Shown here: positions 1 through 8,043 of the stretch, piece after piece | Position numbering within the stretch: position 1 is the stretch's first letter | Layout: every line of letters begins with the position of its first letter | NCBI GenBank assembly: GCA_051967755.1 | Contig: JBQDYD010000010.1 | Location: forward strand, 1-23,099 | Source: UBA1672 sp051967755 | GTDB taxonomy: Bacteria > Pseudomonadota > Alphaproteobacteria > Micavibrionales > Micavibrionaceae | Reading direction: 5' to 3' | DNA length: 23,099 bases | The notes under the pieces: model-generated | What the model was told of the DNA's origin: nothing | Databases searched by the model: none | Seen by the model: only the letters and a program-made list of their open reading frames with translations | Translations under genes and position numbers: made by a program

Positions 1-1
1 C

Positions 2-460
2 AAAGTCATAGATGTTGCTGAACTGGTACGTGTCTATGGGAATCAACTCAAAACATTGGAAGATGTTGAGAAGGCCGAGAAAGCCAAAAAGAAAAAAGGT
101 GAGACAGGACAAGACAGTGAAAATGTCTCAACAGAACTGGAACTGATGCGCGAAAAACTTAAAAATCTTGAGACAGAGCGCGAAAGAGAGCGGAAACAGC
201 TTTCAGACCAGATCGGAGATCTTCGCTCTCGCCTCGAAAAAACGGAAGAACAACGCATAAAGGCCGAAGAACAAAAAGACCGCCTTACCCTTATGCTGAC
301 GGATCAGCGCTCAGATAAGGAGAAGATTGAGGAAAAAGAAAAATCGCAAGAAAAGAAATTCAGCGATCTCGAAGCGACAATTCAGGAACTGAAAAGCCAG
401 CAAGAAAAACTACTCAACAATGAAAAGAAGGGCTTTTTTGCTCGTCTATTCGGGACCTAA
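2..460 (+). CDS. Plasmid-type DNA-binding coiled-coil protein, C-terminal part (5' end outside window)
   Basis: The frame is open from the first base of the window and stops with TAA at 458-460, so the N-terminus is missing. The visible start reads KVIDVAELVRVYG, which resembles the end of a helix-turn-helix head in small plasmid DNA-binding proteins. It is followed by about 110 residues of highly charged coiled coil (Lys/Glu/Gln heptads) and a short tail ending GFFARLFGT. A hydrophobic GFFxRLFG tail after a coiled coil is typical of the HTH proteins encoded next to rep genes on Acinetobacter/Legionella-type plasmids (family recalled, not searched). The likely role is plasmid replication or maintenance. 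A TTG at 56 could be taken as a start but lies inside the frame. The function is inferred; the coiled coil and partial state are directly visible. Confidence 0.6.
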   Translation, partial: KVIDVAELVRVYGNQLKTLEDVEKAEKAKKKKGETGQDSENVSTELELMREKLKNLETERERERKQLSDQIGDLRSRLEKTEEQRIKAEEQKDRLTLMLTDQRSDKEKIEEKEKSQEKKFSDLEATIQELKSQQEKLLNNEKKGFFARLFGT

Positions 461-505
461 AATTTTACCCACAATTTCAGTGGATGGAATTGGGCATAAC
501 TTATT

Positions 506-978
506 TCATTCTGCAAAATGATCAGCTGATGTTTTTGTTTTAATCATCAGGACATTTAATAATTCGACCATTGCAAATGTATCTTGCTTGCAATAAGCGC
601 TTAAATCCCCCCATAGGGCATCCCAGAATGATGCGTCCAGATTGCCGGACATGAACGCGCCATACTGCCGCATTGCCTCTCCACCATGACTGATTTCAAG
701 ATCGTCATAACTCAAATCCGTAAAAGCGGGTAGAACAGCTTTAATGGATGCTGAGCCTTTTTGATTAGGGTGATAAAGCCACCTGCTTCTAAAGGGCACG
801 AGCAAGTCTATAACACGATCATTGATAGCATTTATGCTTTCTGCATATTCAGGAAAATCTGCCGCAAGTTCATTGTTACGGGCGATTTCAAAAGCCTGAT
901 TATAAACAATGATTGTTCCATGCGTCCCGCAGTCTTGAATAGCTGCCTCTACAGGATCAGCGTGTAATAGCGGGATAG
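506..978 (-). pseudogene. DUF2779 protein, C-terminal fragment
   Basis: Read on the minus strand, the frame runs from about 978 down to TGA at 506-508. It contains the typical C-terminal half of DUF2779: an ADPVEAAI stretch, IIVYNQAFE, then the conserved KGSASIKAVLPAF, LSYDDLEI and CKQDTFAMVELL blocks. The family has a nuclease-like fold by sequence type, but its function is not settled. The natural stop appears intact, while everything N-terminal of the ADP block is missing; the first in-frame methionine-type codon (805) is internal. At about 978-984 recognisable homology ends and a cysteine desulfurase tail begins on the opposite strand, so this is a recombination remnant, not a functional gene. 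Confidence 0.75.
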
Positions 979-980
979 AA

Positions 981-1145
981 AGCCCTTCATACGTCTTGGA
1001 TGCTCTTGGTATGGATCAAGAAAAGGCTGCATCGAGTATCCGATTTAGCTTTGGTGTAGGCCAAACACCTGAAGAAGTAAGAAAAGCGGCCGAGATCATC
1101 TGTGAGAAATACAACGCTCTGGTTTTGTTAAATTGCGCCGCTTAA
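981..1145 (+). pseudogene. Cysteine desulfurase (IscS/NifS family), C-terminal fragment
   Basis: The plus-strand frame, ending with TAA at 1143-1145, reads SPSYVLDALGM, then a block containing SSIRFSFG, then TPEEVRKAAEIICEKY. This is the diagnostic C-terminal segment of class V aminotransferase-fold cysteine desulfurases, where PSYVL(x)ALG follows the active-site loop and SIRFSxG precedes the last helices. The PLP lysine and catalytic cysteine regions are absent, so only about the last 55 residues remain. No start codon or ribosome site serves it. It joins tail-side-in with the DUF2779 fragment on the other strand, so it is a scar of deletion or rearrangement. Confidence 0.7.
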
Positions 1146-1182
1146 AACCCAAAGTGAGCGTAGCTGTCATATGAGCTCAAAA

Positions 1183-1290
1183 CTAGGCTAACTGGCGGTT
1201 TGTTATGAGCTGGTCAAGACACTTGACCCACCATTCATTCACAATCCGCACACCGTCTTCATAATTATCAACGATTTTTCCGCGCACCCC
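1183..1290 (-). pseudogene. Unrecognised C-terminal gene fragment
   Basis: On the minus strand a frame ending with TAG at 1183-1185 reads VRGKIVDNYEDGVRIVNEWW and on to a terminal NRQLA. The composition is protein-like and it ends in a natural stop, but there is no start and I do not recognise the family. It sits between the cysteine desulfurase tail and the Tn3 end, in a stretch made of gene tails, so I read it as a further remnant. It could also be chance. Confidence 0.3.
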
Positions 1291-1361
1291 AGAATCTCAA
1301 TTTTGGTAATAAAATGCAAGAAAAAGTAAACCGATCCTACTCAAAAGAAAAAACGAAGGAT

Positions 1362-1387
1362 GGGTCTAAACGCACAAAGGTACAAAA
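1362..1387 (+). repeat. Tn3 left terminal inverted repeat (26 bp)
   Basis: Identical over 26 bases to the reverse complement of 5190-5215. It starts GGGTCTAAACGC, fitting the GGG-start termini of the Tn3 family. TnpA would bind here. Confidence 0.9.
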
Positions 1388-1401
1388 GCGGCCATAGGAA
1401 T

Positions 1402-1971
1402 TTAGGTAATTGGTTGCCTGTGTTTTGCCACCACGCGTGAGATTGTAGCTTCGGAGACGTTGTAAAGTCTGGCCATCTGCGCGCCGGTTTTCCGTCCTGA
1501 AAGAACGCTTTCGACGATGTCCTTTTGCTGATCTTCACGCAAAGCTGGCCTCCTGCCCCCAATCCTGCCTTCGGCTCTGGCGGCATCAAGCCCGGCTTTT
1601 GTACGTTCACGTATCATTTCGCGCTCGAATTCTGCAAAAGCGCCGACCATCTGCATCATCATACGCCCTGCCGCATTGGTCGTGTCTATGGATTCCGTCA
1701 AGCTTTTGAATCCAGCACCGGCATTATCAATTTTTTCCATGATGACCAAAAGGTCTTTTAGGGATCGTGACAGCCTATCCAACTTCCACACGACGACAAT
1801 ATCATCTTTGCGGAGTTGATCAAGCATGGCATGTAAGGCTGGTCGATCCCACCTGCCGCCAGAAGCATTTTCTTCGAATGTTTTTTCAACGCCCGCTTCT
1901 TTAAACGCTTTGATCTGTAATCTGGCATTCTGATCATCGCCCTTTGAGATGCGGCTATATCCAAAAATCAC
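1402..1971 (-). CDS. tnpR: Serine site-specific recombinase (Tn3 resolvase)
   Basis: A 189-residue resolvase/invertase-family protein that resolves the cointegrate made during Tn3 transposition. The catalytic N-terminal domain starts IFGYSRIS, with the nucleophile expected at Ser9 of the RIS triplet. VVVWKLDRLSRS and the long helix with EFEREMIRERTKAGL follow as in the family, then a C-terminal helix-turn-helix (GAQMARLYNVSEATISRVVA). The start is GTG at 1971, with AAAGGA about seven bases upstream; no ATG fits. It is transcribed away from tnpA across a shared 141-bp gap expected to hold res, so resolvase binding probably also represses both genes, as in Tn3. Length and motifs indicate an intact enzyme. 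Confidence 0.93.
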   Translation of the reverse strand: MIFGYSRISKGDDQNARLQIKAFKEAGVEKTFEENASGGRWDRPALHAMLDQLRKDDIVVVWKLDRLSRSLKDLLVIMEKIDNAGAGFKSLTESIDTTNAAGRMMMQMVGAFAEFEREMIRERTKAGLDAARAEGRIGGRRPALREDQQKDIVESVLSGRKTGAQMARLYNVSEATISRVVAKHRQPIT

Positions 1972-2112
1972 ATTATTATCCTTTCACAAACGACCGTTTA
2001 GAAAAGGCTTTTGCCTGTTACATACTTCCGCGCAGTTTATGCTTGCAAAAACCTCTTTCAATATTTACTCAAAAGGTAACGCGTTTTAGTAAGAAAAGAA
2101 AGAGTATTTCAC
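1972..2112. promoter_or_regulatory. Putative res site and divergent promoters of the Tn3 element
   Basis: This is the gap between divergent tnpR and tnpA, where Tn3-group elements carry res. A 28-bp dyad lies at 2065-2092 (TTAC..AAAA paired with TTTT..GTAA), the length of a resolvase subsite, and a second palindrome AAACGACCGTTT lies at about 1988-1999. Subsite assignment is by position and symmetry only. Confidence 0.5.
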
Positions 2113-5100
2113 ATGCCACGTATGAATATTCTCAGCACCGGTGAAAAAGATGAATTTGACACTCCTCCAATTTTCAACAGCGCACAAAGAAAACAGTTTT
2201 TTGAAACACCGCCCGATCTTATGCAGGAAGTTAACAAACTTCGTACACCAGCCAACAAAATTGCGTTTGTTTTAGCCTATGGATATTTCAGCGCCGGAAA
2301 ACGGTTCTTTTCATCCAAACGCTATCATCGATCCGATATTGAGTATGTCTCCCGTAAATTAGGTTTTGCTCTCGATACATTTGATCCTGGGCAATACCCT
2401 CAGAGAACCTCTCATTATCATCAAACGCTTATTTTAACGTTGTGTGGTTTCAAAGTCTGGGGACGTGACACAGAAAACTTCATCCACCAAGAAATCCGCT
2501 CTATGGTTCTCTCAAACCTAAAGCCCAATCTTATTTTCTGGCGCTGTGTTGATTTGATGATCCGAGAGAAAATTCAAATCCCCGGATATAACCGGATTTC
2601 CGACATGATCCTGAAAGCGTTACAAGCGCGTAAAAATGATCTGACTGCATTAATTCAAGCCTCTTTAAATACAGAAAATCAGGCGCTTTTAGATGGATTA
2701 TTTCGCAAAGATGACGATATTAACCAAAATTCTGAGAAATCACCGTACAAGCTGACAACACTGAAAAAACTTTCACAGTCCAGTAAACCTGCAAAAGTCA
2801 GCGAAAGACTGGATGATTTGCTCTATTTGAAAAACCAATATTATCAACTTCAGCCTGTGTTTTCAGCCTTAAATCTGGATCATGAGGCTATCCGGTACTA
2901 TGCCGGCAGCGTTATCAAATCCAGAATTTTTCAAATCTCTCGGCGGGAAGAGGAAGACCGCTACTTGCATGTTACCGCCTTCATCGCCCATCAGTTTTTC
3001 TCATTGCAGGACAATCTGGTGGATGTGTTTTTAAGCACAGTCAAAACCTTTGAGAATGCGGCCAGCCGTGAGCATAAAGAGCAAAGTTTTGAACGCCGGA
3101 AAGAGCAGACACGCTCGGTACAGGTATTACTGGATAAAATAGAAATTGATGTTTTTGGTGTTCTGGACGGCATTCAGACAATATTGAATGACCAGGCTAT
3201 CGATCCTGCCTTGAAAATCACTGAAATCACAAGGATTTTGAAAGTTGGTCATCCTCATATTCAGAGTGCAAAAAGTGAGCACTCCACCCTAAAGCAAGAT
3301 ATTGAACAGTATGTCTCGGACGGTCAATATTATGACATCCTAGAATCCCGTTCTTTGAAGCTACAAAAACGGGTTGGCCGCATAATCAAAATGTTGGATT
3401 TTCAGGCCGAAAATAGTGCCGACGATTTAGCACAAGCGCTGAAATATTATAAGAACAAAGATGGAAATATCAATAAATCAGCGCCCTCCGGCTTTCTATC
3501 ACCGGCAGAGTATCAAGCTATTTTCAGTGAAGATGGCTCATTTCGTACCTCATTGTACAAGGTGTTTTTATTTCAGCACATTGCCTCGGCGATAAAATCA
3601 GGAACTTTCAATTTACAACATTCCTATAAATACCAGTCTTTGGATAAGTATATGATCAGCAAAGACAGATGGCAGACCGAGAAAGAGGCCTTGATGCATC
3701 GAGCGGGAATGCAGGATTTTAGCAACCCTCGTGAAGTGCTTGAAATATTGGACAAAGCTCTGCACCAGCAATATCAGACAACAAATGCAAATATCGCCGC
3801 AGGGCGCAACTTATTCATCAAAATCAACAAGAGTAAGGCTTATAATATTGCCACGCCAAAACAGGATGAGATTGAGTCTGATCCACTCAAACCGTTTTTT
3901 CCTGAACAAAATTATGTGCCGCTCACGGAAATTCTTTCAACCGTCAATCATCACAGTGGTTTTCTGGGAGAATTTCAGCATTGGCAAAACCGTTACACTA
4001 AAAATAGCGCTTCAGATAAGCTTCTTTATGCTGGAATTATGGGGCTAGGATGTTCTATCGGTACACGCAAAATGGCTAAGATCTCTCCGAATATCAAAGA
4101 AAACGCTCTGCAACACACCGTCAATTGGTATTTTTCACTGGAAAACGTGCAAGCTGCCAATGATGCTGTTCTCAAACTTATGGATCAGATGGAGTTGCCG
4201 AACATCTACCGAAAAAGCCAAGACACCTTGCACACTGCCAGTGACGGACAGAAATTCGAGGTGCGATCAGAATCACTGAATGCTAATTATTCCTTCAAAT
4301 ATTTTGGTAAGGGTCAGGGCGCAAGTGCCTACACATTTATTGACGAGCGAAACCTTCTTTGGCATTCCCTTGTGTTTAGCGCTTCTGAGAGAGAAAGTGC
4401 CTATGTTGTTGACGGACTCATGCGCAATGATGTCATCAAAAGCGATATTCATTCCACCGATACGCACGGCTACAGCGAAGCGATTTTTGCCACAACACAT
4501 ATGCTCGGGTTTTCCTATGCGCCGCGGATCAAAAACCTGAAAAAGCAAAGCCTCTACATCTTCAAATCCGGGCAGCATGCTGCCAAGAGCGAATGGCATA
4601 TCAAGCCCGATAATTACGTGAACGCTGATCTTATTATCCAGAATTGGGATGATATTTTAAGATTGATAACAACCATAAAACTCAAGGAAACCAGTGCTTC
4701 TGATATCTTTAGACGCCTTAATTCATATTCGAGACAGAACGTTTTATATAAAGCCTTAAAAGCCTTTGGTCAGATCGTAAAATCCTTGTTCATTTTGCGT
4801 TATATAGATGATGTGCAGCTCCGCCAGGATATTGAAAAACAGCTCAATAAAGTAGAACTTTCAAATAGATTTACGCGCGCCATTGCTGTTGGGAGTCCGC
4901 GCGAATTCCTGCACGCAGAAAAAGAGGAACAGGAGATTGCAGAAAGCTGCAATCGGCTTATCAAAAACTCAATTATCTGCTGGAATTATCTATATTTGTC
5001 ACAAAAACTGACCACGGCAGAAAATGACAATAACAGACAGATTTTACTGAAGGCCATTTCAACGCATTCTCCAATGTCTTGGGCGCACATCAATTTGCTC

Positions 5101-5172
5101 GGTGAATATGATTTCTCGGATGAAAAGCTCAAAGACTCTTTCGGCATTAAACCGCCTAAAATGGCGGCTTAG
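2113..5172 (+). CDS. tnpA: Tn3-family transposase
   Basis: A 1019-residue DDE transposase of normal family length. The N-terminal part (LRTPANKIAFVLAYGYFSAGKRFF) is the DUF4158 DNA-binding region, and the C-terminal third is the Tn3 catalytic core. Likely catalytic residues are D711 (in TASDGQKF), D783 (in STDTHGYSE) and E915 (in LNKVELSNRF), with spacings close to those in Tn3. The C-terminus has the expected SPMSWAHINLLGEYDF block. The ATG at 2113 follows AAAGAG about eight bases upstream; the ATG at 2122 is a weaker alternative. The stop is 17 bases before the right inverted repeat. No frameshift is seen, so the element may still be active. Confidence 0.95.
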   Translation: MPRMNILSTGEKDEFDTPPIFNSAQRKQFFETPPDLMQEVNKLRTPANKIAFVLAYGYFSAGKRFFSSKRYHRSDIEYVSRKLGFALDTFDPGQYPQRTSHYHQTLILTLCGFKVWGRDTENFIHQEIRSMVLSNLKPNLIFWRCVDLMIREKIQIPGYNRISDMILKALQARKNDLTALIQASLNTENQALLDGLFRKDDDINQNSEKSPYKLTTLKKLSQSSKPAKVSERLDDLLYLKNQYYQLQPVFSALNLDHEAIRYYAGSVIKSRIFQISRREEEDRYLHVTAFIAHQFFSLQDNLVDVFLSTVKTFENAASREHKEQSFERRKEQTRSVQVLLDKIEIDVFGVLDGIQTILNDQAIDPALKITEITRILKVGHPHIQSAKSEHSTLKQDIEQYVSDGQYYDILESRSLKLQKRVGRIIKMLDFQAENSADDLAQALKYYKNKDGNINKSAPSGFLSPAEYQAIFSEDGSFRTSLYKVFLFQHIASAIKSGTFNLQHSYKYQSLDKYMISKDRWQTEKEALMHRAGMQDFSNPREVLEILDKALHQQYQTTNANIAAGRNLFIKINKSKAYNIATPKQDEIESDPLKPFFPEQNYVPLTEILSTVNHHSGFLGEFQHWQNRYTKNSASDKLLYAGIMGLGCSIGTRKMAKISPNIKENALQHTVNWYFSLENVQAANDAVLKLMDQMELPNIYRKSQDTLHTASDGQKFEVRSESLNANYSFKYFGKGQGASAYTFIDERNLLWHSLVFSASERESAYVVDGLMRNDVIKSDIHSTDTHGYSEAIFATTHMLGFSYAPRIKNLKKQSLYIFKSGQHAAKSEWHIKPDNYVNADLIIQNWDDILRLITTIKLKETSASDIFRRLNSYSRQNVLYKALKAFGQIVKSLFILRYIDDVQLRQDIEKQLNKVELSNRFTRAIAVGSPREFLHAEKEEQEIAESCNRLIKNSIICWNYLYLSQKLTTAENDNNRQILLKAISTHSPMSWAHINLLGEYDFSDEKLKDSFGIKPPKMAA

Positions 5173-5189
5173 AAAAATCCTATTGCTGA

Positions 5190-5215
5190 TTTTGTACCTT
5201 TGTGCGTTTAGACCC
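5190..5215 (-). repeat. Tn3 right terminal inverted repeat (26 bp)
   Basis: Reverse complement of the left terminus. Its outermost bases supply the stop codon that ends the truncated FAD/NAD(P)-binding gene on the minus strand. Confidence 0.9.
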
Positions 5216-6479
5216 AGCATTGCGTTGTTTCATCAAAAATAGCATGGCCGTTTTCTTCCATATTTTTGAGGAGCGGATGGTTATGCCGCCCGTGGCCTGT
5301 GGCATTGACGATGAGGTCGGCTTCTATCATGTCATCTGGCGTGGCGATCAAAAAACGACCGTTATCTTGAGGGGTAATATCCTCGGCACATATATGAGCC
5401 TTCAGATGTTGCGGTGAAAAGCTGTTTAGGCGTGTCACGCTTTCCTCTGGAACGGGTGTGGCTTTATGCTTGAGATGAGCAAAATCCTGAGATTTGATAT
5501 ATTCCGTGGCCACCTGCGGCGCTAAACGCTTTAGAGAGGTGCGCATATCATTTATGATATCAAGGCTTGCACGGCGAGGTGTGAAGCCGTTTTGCAAGGC
5601 TGCGTTAAAGTCCTGTGTTACAAGATCTTTTAAGTCATCCAGTGACGTGTTTGATCCGGCCTCCTGAAGATAGGTGGGGGTGAAATGTGTTTCATTCTTT
5701 TCCAGCGTGACATCTCGCACACCCATCAGCGCGGAGTTAGAAAAGACCGTCAGGTCCACGCTCTCCGGGGGCTTGTCCAGTACATTCACGAAATCATATA
5801 ATGCCGGGCCAGAGCCCAGTACAACCACGTCGATATTGTCGTCATTATGAAGGGAGGGTTCTTCATCGAGTGTGTCAGACGGGTAGAGAGAGTGAATATA
5901 GCCTTGCTGGCTATAGGGTTTCAGGCTTTCGAATTTGGCATTCGGGCCATACCCCAATGTTAATAAAAGGTTGCGTGGGTGCACCTCACATAAGGGGGAG
6001 GGGCTGTTTTGTTCGGCATTGATGATAGAAATGCGCTCAGGATCTTGATATGAGATATCGGCTTTCACGCGATGTTCTATAATTTCTGCACCGGCTTCTT
6101 TTAGAGTTTCGAGCGCGGATTGATAGCTCTCCTCCAGAAAGTCTTTATACAAGACACGCGGTTCAAATGTCTTGGTTTCATCCAGATTGGTGATGCGTGT
6201 GGCATAGGCTTCAAACGCGCCCGGATTCCAAGGCGACATTTCATCGCGGGTGCTGTTGAGGCGTTGGTTGGGATGTGCCAGACCATAAGCGATCCCACCA
6301 TTTGCAAATCCGTCCGGATCGCATAAGTGTAAACGCTGGTTTTTTAATGTGAGATCATCATGAACGACACGCTGTGCCAATTCAATGACGGCGATCGGGC
6401 CAAGGGAGCCGCCGCCGATTATGGCGAGGCTCTCACGTTCTTGGTCGCTATTATATGTTTCAGTAAGACCGGATGGCAT
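5208..6479 (-). CDS. FAD/NAD(P)-binding oxidoreductase-like protein, C-terminus cut by Tn3
   Basis: 423 residues with a Rossmann dinucleotide-binding loop near the N-terminus (LAIIGGGSLGPIAVIEL, about residues 18-34), a second nucleotide-binding motif in the middle (VVVLGSGPALYDFVNVL) and VNATGHG near the end. This order fits the NAD_binding_9 type of FAD-NAD(P) proteins, whose substrates are mostly unknown. The frame runs into the Tn3 right end and stops in the inverted repeat: the last native codons encode about ETTQC, then WV and a stop come from the junction and transposon. A C-terminal part beyond VNATGHG is probably missing. The ATG at 6479 is chosen; upstream is the former msrC gene, now separated by IS copy 1, so the two were probably neighbours about 50 bp apart. 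Confidence 0.75.
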   Translation of the reverse strand: MPSGLTETYNSDQERESLAIIGGGSLGPIAVIELAQRVVHDDLTLKNQRLHLCDPDGFANGGIAYGLAHPNQRLNSTRDEMSPWNPGAFEAYATRITNLDETKTFEPRVLYKDFLEESYQSALETLKEAGAEIIEHRVKADISYQDPERISIINAEQNSPSPLCEVHPRNLLLTLGYGPNAKFESLKPYSQQGYIHSLYPSDTLDEEPSLHNDDNIDVVVLGSGPALYDFVNVLDKPPESVDLTVFSNSALMGVRDVTLEKNETHFTPTYLQEAGSNTSLDDLKDLVTQDFNAALQNGFTPRRASLDIINDMRTSLKRLAPQVATEYIKSQDFAHLKHKATPVPEESVTRLNSFSPQHLKAHICAEDITPQDNGRFLIATPDDMIEADLIVNATGHGRHNHPLLKNMEENGHAIFDETTQCWV

Positions 6480-6535
6480 GTTTCTGAACCCGCTTTATTA
6501 TTAAACCGATACTTTGAAGCCCTAGGCGAAGTGTT

Positions 6536-6543
6536 GTTTCGCG
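6536..6543 (+). repeat. 8-bp target site duplication, left of IS copy 1
   Basis: GTTTCGCG directly precedes the IS terminus at 6544 and is repeated exactly at 8061-8068 after the other end. It marks a simple insertion. Confidence 0.9.
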
Positions 6544-6628
6544 TGTCCCCCGTCAGGACATGTGAGACAAATTAGGGGTTAACAGATCAGGAGAGTTTTG
6601 GTTACATCGAAAGACGTAAGGAATGAAG

Positions 6629-7000
6629 ATGAAACCAAAACAAACATCAAAAACAAGTAAGTCCAGTGCCACAAAAGTGGTGAAAGATATTCGCCGTGCG
6701 AACCGTAAGATTTATTCAGCGGAAGAGAAGATCCGCATCGTTCTGACGGGTCTGCGTGGTGAAACAACGATTGCGGAGCTATGCCGCATAGAAGGCATAG
6801 CGCAGAGCCTTTATTACAGTTGGTCGAAGGAATTTCTTGAAGCAGGCAAGCAACGTCTTGCAGGTGATACCGCGCGTAATGCGACCTCTGATGAGGTGAA
6901 GGAACTCCGCCGTGAATCCCGTGATTTGAAGGAGGTGGTGGCCGAGCAAACGTTAGAGCTTCGACTTCTCAAAAAAAGCATGATCGGGGATGGGGAGTAA
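6629..7000 (+). CDS. IS OrfA, helix-turn-helix transposase subunit (copy 1)
   Basis: About 123 residues with a basic N-terminus, then an IS3/HTH_28-type domain (EEKIRIVLTGLRGETTIAELCRIEGI, then LYYSWSKEF) and a C-terminal leucine-zipper-like helix (LKEVVAEQTLELRLLKKSM). This is the DNA-binding and multimerising partner of OrfB. The ATG at 6629 is preferred because AAGGA lies six bases before it; the ATG at 6623 abuts the same AAGGA with no spacing. It ends with TAA at 6998-7000, five bases before OrfB. Unlike typical IS3 elements there is no overlap suggesting programmed frameshifting. Confidence 0.85.
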   Translation: MKPKQTSKTSKSSATKVVKDIRRANRKIYSAEEKIRIVLTGLRGETTIAELCRIEGIAQSLYYSWSKEFLEAGKQRLAGDTARNATSDEVKELRRESRDLKEVVAEQTLELRLLKKSMIGDGE

Positions 7001-7005
7001 AACAT

Positions 7006-7986
7006 ATGAGATACAGCGCATCAGAAAAATTAGAGATCATCCGCACCGTCGAGCAATCGCATCTTTCCGCGCGTGAAACGCTTGATAAAATTGGCATATC
7101 ACGCCCGACCTTTTATCGGTGGTATGATAAATACGCCTCTGGCGGGTTTGATGCTTTGGCGGATAAGCCCTCAAAACCGTCTCATGTCTGGAACCGCATT
7201 CCTGATAAAATCAGGGATCAAATCATTGAGTTCGCCCTTGAGTGCTCCGAGCTTTCTCCGCGAGAACTGGCGGTAAAATTCACAGATACGCAAGGATATT
7301 TTGTGTCAGAAGCCAGTGTCTACAGGCTTTTAAGAGCGCAAGATCTCATCACCAGTCCGGCCTTTGTGGTGGTCAAAGCTGCCAATGAGTTCAAAGACAA
7401 ACCAACGCGTGTAAACCAACAGTGGCAAACGGATTTTACCTATTTCAAGATCATCGGATGGGGCTGGTATTACCTTTCCACTGTGCTTGATGATTTCTCG
7501 CGATATATCATCGCTTGGAAACTCTGTAAAACCATGAAAGCATCGGATGTAACAAAAACATTGGAAATGGCTCTTGAGGCTTCGGGCTGTGACAGTGCAA
7601 AAGTCATTCATAAGCCAAGACTTCTTTCTGATAACGGCGCTTCATACGTGGCGAGTGATCTTGCGGATTTCTTGAAGGGCAAGGGGATGAGCCATGTGCG
7701 TGGAAAGCCATATCATCCGCAAACACAAGGGAAGATCGAGAGATGGCATCAAACATTAAAGAACCGCGTTCTGCTTGATAATTATTACCTGCCAAGCCAT
7801 CTTGAGCACGAAATCGGGCAGTTCATCGAATATTATAATCATGAACGATATCACGAAAGCCTCGATAATCTCACGCCTGCCGATGTCTATTTTGGCAGAG
7901 GAAATTCAATCTTAGAAAAAAGGAGAAAACTCAAAAATAAAACTATTCAACAAAGACGCTTGCAGCATCTTAAAATTGCTGCTTAA
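7006..7986 (+). CDS. IS OrfB, DDE transposase (copy 1)
   Basis: 326 residues: an N-terminal helix-turn-helix (SASEKLEIIRTVEQS, then SRPTFYRWYDKYASGG) followed by an rve integrase core. The catalytic triad is D143 (QWQTDFTYF), D209 (LSDNGASY) and E245 (GKIERWHQ), giving the DD(35)E spacing of IS3/IS481 transposases. YYNHERYHESLDNLTPADVY is the usual C-terminal signature. ATG at 7006 with GGGGAG upstream allows independent translation right after OrfA. Intact. Confidence 0.92.
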   Translation: MRYSASEKLEIIRTVEQSHLSARETLDKIGISRPTFYRWYDKYASGGFDALADKPSKPSHVWNRIPDKIRDQIIEFALECSELSPRELAVKFTDTQGYFVSEASVYRLLRAQDLITSPAFVVVKAANEFKDKPTRVNQQWQTDFTYFKIIGWGWYYLSTVLDDFSRYIIAWKLCKTMKASDVTKTLEMALEASGCDSAKVIHKPRLLSDNGASYVASDLADFLKGKGMSHVRGKPYHPQTQGKIERWHQTLKNRVLLDNYYLPSHLEHEIGQFIEYYNHERYHESLDNLTPADVYFGRGNSILEKRRKLKNKTIQQRRLQHLKIAA

Positions 7987-8043
7987 TTTATACAACCAAA
8001 CAACCAATTCTCTCCTGAGAATTTATACTACATATGTCTCAAA

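Larger units (their letters stand above)
1362..5215. mobile_element. Complete Tn3-family transposon (tnpR-res-tnpA)
   Basis: The unit is bounded by perfect 26-bp inverted repeats beginning GGGTCTAAACGCACAAAG at 1362-1387 and, inverted, at 5190-5215. Imperfect matching continues inward for about another 16 bases. Inside are a serine resolvase (minus), an intergenic res-like region and a full-length Tn3 transposase (plus), with no passenger gene. The 5-bp flanks are AGGAT (left) and AGCAT (right): four of five match, so the target duplication is either mutated or not a true pair. The right end cuts the FAD/NAD(P)-binding gene, but the left flank does not carry recognisable continuation of that gene, so the left flank was probably rearranged after insertion. 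Confidence 0.9.

Noticed and set aside
761..967. Plus-strand 68-codon open frame
   Set aside because: It lies opposite the DUF2779 coding frame, which shows clear family motifs.
4273..4599. Minus-strand 108-codon open frame inside tnpA
   Set aside because: Antisense to the catalytic core of an intact Tn3 transposase.
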